A DNA stretch of 22,579 bases from JAGOTT01 sp964450795 (GTDB lineage Bacteria; Patescibacteriota; Minisyncoccia; Moranbacterales; UBA1568), in assembly GCA_964450795.1 (NCBI GenBank), contig CAYVDI010000014.1, positions 1 through 22,579 of the forward strand, written 5' to 3'. The translations under genes were made by a program, and so were the position numbers. Positions 21,006 to 22,579 of this stretch are shown piece by piece; position 1 is the stretch's first letter; every line of letters begins with the position of its first letter. Below the pieces are notes generated by a model. It was not told the origin of the DNA, made no database searches, and saw only the letters and a list, made by a program, of their open reading frames with translations.

Positions 21006-21990
21006 AATTGGGAAAGTGTGGAGTGTCCTTCAGCGGGAAGGGATCGTCGCTGGAGGCAGGCGTATTTTTGGCGCGTTTTTCGCGCTCTTCCAGCGTGTTC
21101 GTCCGGGGGACGTCCTGTTTGTGACGAACGGGGTGGGAGATAGCGCCCGGTACCGATGCCGTCATGTCGCCGAGGAACTGAATCGGCAGGGCTTCAGGGT
21201 CGCGATCACCGTCCAGGACAATCCGTTCCTTCCGTCGTATGCGGAAAAGTTTTCTGTGTTCGTCTTTCACCGGGCGATATTCACCCCGTCGGTCGCGAAA
21301 CTCATCGATCGGATCAAATCATGCGGGAAGGAAATCATCTNNNNNNNNNNNNNNNNNNNNNNNNNNNNNNNNNNNNNNNNNNNNNNNNNNNNNNNNNNNN
21401 NNNNNNNNNNNNNNNNNNNNNNNNNNNNNNNNNNNNNNNNGACCGTCATAAGCTATTTCAGCGGTTCCGCGTCCCATAACAAGGACTTCGCGACGATAAC
21501 CGGTCCGCTTTTCACGATCCTTGGGAAGTACCCGGATGTCGAACTTGCGATTTATGGACCGCTTGATCTTGATTCCCGATTCGATGCTTTCCGGGAACGG
21601 ATAAGGAGAGCACACTACGTTCCGAGGGAAAAGCACTGGGAAAATATCGCACGGACGGATATCAATCTTGCGCCGCTCGAAGTCGGAAATCCGTTCTGCG
21701 AATCGAAGTCCGAACTCAAGTTTTTCGAGGCCGGAATCATCGGTGTGCCGACGGTTGCTTCCGCGACGCGGACGTTTCGTGAGGCGATCGAGGACGGAGT
21801 CGACGGTTTTGTCGCGACGACGGAGGAGGAATGGACAGGGAAACTCGAACGGCTTATACTGGACTCCGGGCTTCGGAAAAGGATGGGCGAAAGAGCGCGC
21901 GAAAAATCGCTTGAAAAGTACGTGACGACAAGCGCGAAAAACGGGGAATATTACTCGCATATAAGAAGTAAGATCGGAAAAACGATATGA
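20986..21990 (+). CDS. Glycosyltransferase (GT4-like), interrupted by an assembly gap
   Basis: The start is ATG 20986, inside the end of the previous gene. The first 118 codons have LFVTNGVGDSARYRCRHVAEELNRQGF, the SARYR entry seen in a group of GT-B enzymes. After the N run come 183 codons with SYFSGSASHNKDFATI, VELAIYGPLD, INLAPLEVGNPFCESKSELKFFEAGIIGVPTVAS and DGVDGFV, a clear GT4 donor domain. Together they give 301 aa plus the missing piece. The true gap must be 1 modulo 3 in length to keep one frame, and one to three hundred bases would bring it to normal size. The flanks are not duplicated, so unlike the first gap this one hides real sequence. The stop overlaps the next start by ATGA. 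Confidence 0.85.
   Translation: MKLFLIKIGKVWSVLQREGIVAGGRRIFGAFFALFQRVRPGDVLFVTNGVGDSARYRCRHVAEELNRQGFRVAITVQDNPFLPSYAEKFSVFVFHRAIFTPSVAKLIDRIKSCGKEIIXXXXXXXXXXXXXXXXXXXXXXXXXXXXXXXXXXTVISYFSGSASHNKDFATITGPLFTILGKYPDVELAIYGPLDLDSRFDAFRERIRRAHYVPREKHWENIARTDINLAPLEVGNPFCESKSELKFFEAGIIGVPTVASATRTFREAIEDGVDGFVATTEEEWTGKLERLILDSGLRKRMGERAREKSLEKYVTTSAKNGEYYSHIRSKIGKTI
21341..21440. other. Assembly gap (100 N)
   Basis: A run of exactly 100 N, a placeholder length. The flanking bases share no overlap, so real sequence is missing here. Confidence 0.95.
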
Positions 21991-22579
21991 AGATTCTCAT
22001 CACCGGAGGAGCGGGATTTATCGGAAGCGCGACCGCGAAGGCCCTGATGGACCGCGGCGACAAGGTCGTCCTCATCGACAATTTCAACGATTACTACGAT
22101 CCGAAGCTGAAGCGCGACCGGATCTCGAGGTTTCTCAAGGGATATAAGGGGAAGTTCACTCTCTACAAGGGCGATATCCGTGACGCGAAGTTCGTCGAAC
22201 GCGTGTTCAAGAAAGAGAAACCGCAGAAAGTCCTGAACCTCGCGGCGATGGCGGGCGTGCGCAACTCGCTCCTTGACCCGAAGCTCTACGCCGACGTGAA
22301 CGTGATGGGATTCATCACGCTCCTCGAGGCCGCCGTGAAGCACAAGGTGAAGAACTTCGTCTACGCGTCCTCGTCTTCCGTCTACGGCAACAATACCAAG
22401 GTGCCGTTCGCGGAGACGGACTCGGTGGACACGCCGATCTCACCCTACGCCGCGAGCAAGAAGGCGAACGAGCTCATCGCGCATGTCTACAGTCACATCT
22501 ACAAGCTCCCGACGACGGGTCTGCGGTACTTCACCGTCTATGGTCCATGGGGTCGTCCGGATATGGCGCTCTACAAGTT
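21987..22579 (+). CDS. NAD-dependent nucleotide-sugar epimerase, N-terminal part (UDP-glucuronate 4-epimerase-like)
   Basis: 197 codons are present before the window ends. A Rossmann-fold extended SDR: ITGGAGFIGS (4-13) binds NAD; IDNFNDYYDPKLK and the LAAMAGVRNSLLDP segment are typical of the UDP-glucuronate 4-epimerase subgroup; YASSSSVYGN carries the catalytic Ser/Thr; and the active-site YxxxK appears as YAASK, followed by GLRYFTVYGPWGRPDMA. Such enzymes make UDP-galacturonate or a related sugar for surface polysaccharides, supplying the glycosyltransferases just upstream. The start overlaps the previous stop by ATGA. GalE or another C4-epimerase is the alternative. Confidence 0.9.
   Translation, partial: MKILITGGAGFIGSATAKALMDRGDKVVLIDNFNDYYDPKLKRDRISRFLKGYKGKFTLYKGDIRDAKFVERVFKKEKPQKVLNLAAMAGVRNSLLDPKLYADVNVMGFITLLEAAVKHKVKNFVYASSSSVYGNNTKVPFAETDSVDTPISPYAASKKANELIAHVYSHIYKLPTTGLRYFTVYGPWGRPDMALYK

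Noticed and set aside
1..22579. tRNA, rRNA, CRISPR arrays, insertion sequences or phage genes
   Set aside because: I saw no cloverleaf or rRNA-like sequence, no regularly spaced repeats, and no transposase, integrase or phage structural motifs in any frame.

Overview
The window (22,579 bases, GC-rich, UGA used as an ordinary stop) looks like a piece of a Patescibacteria/CPR-type bacterial genome. This is an inference from several traits seen together: a proline-tRNA ligase without the usual editing insertion, a UMP kinase of the archaeal-like sort, NAD made only by salvage, a membrane-anchored Clp-like ATPase, and dense glycosyltransferase genes. The sequence alone does not fix a lineage. Two runs of 100 N mark scaffold gaps.

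Bases 1-4040 hold an NAD salvage locus. On the minus strand are the start of a nicotinamide phosphoribosyltransferase gene (nadV) and, upstream of it in the same operon, an NMN adenylyltransferase-Nudix fusion. On the plus strand are pnuC (nicotinamide riboside importer), a NadR-like NMN adenylyltransferase/ribosylnicotinamide kinase, and an NrtR-type Nudix-derived repressor. The 557-base space between the two arms carries two back-to-back sigma70-type promoters. It also carries four copies of a 21-bp palindrome (TWAKTGT, 7-nt spacer, ACAMTWA). Two copies sit exactly on the two -10 boxes and two lie in the leaders. A fifth, weaker copy lies on the -35 of the nrtR promoter. I read this as a complete, autoregulated NrtR circuit and consider it the best find here.

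Bases 4100-7770 hold two tandem small paralogous genes of unknown function on the minus strand, one split by a gap that appears to be an assembly artefact. Divergent from them is a full-length clpB, with a CIRCE-like HrcA operator in the shared intergenic space.

Bases 7770-10750 hold an orphan small protein, a polytopic membrane protein, an HtrA-like PDZ protein whose three catalytic positions are all substituted, and a second orphan small protein closed by a strong terminator. Bases 10744-13912 hold the proS - UMP kinase - glycosyltransferase operon.

Bases 13920-17280 (minus) hold a GT-C membrane glycosyltransferase, a membrane-anchored repeat protein and a small membrane protein. Facing away from them, with a very compact and probably leaderless promoter pair, is a membrane-anchored double-AAA+ Clp-like ATPase. 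Its first ATPase module looks dead and its second lacks the usual aromatic pore loop. It is translationally coupled to two glycosyltransferases and a UDP-sugar epimerase that runs off the window end, so this ATPase may work with cell-surface polysaccharide assembly.
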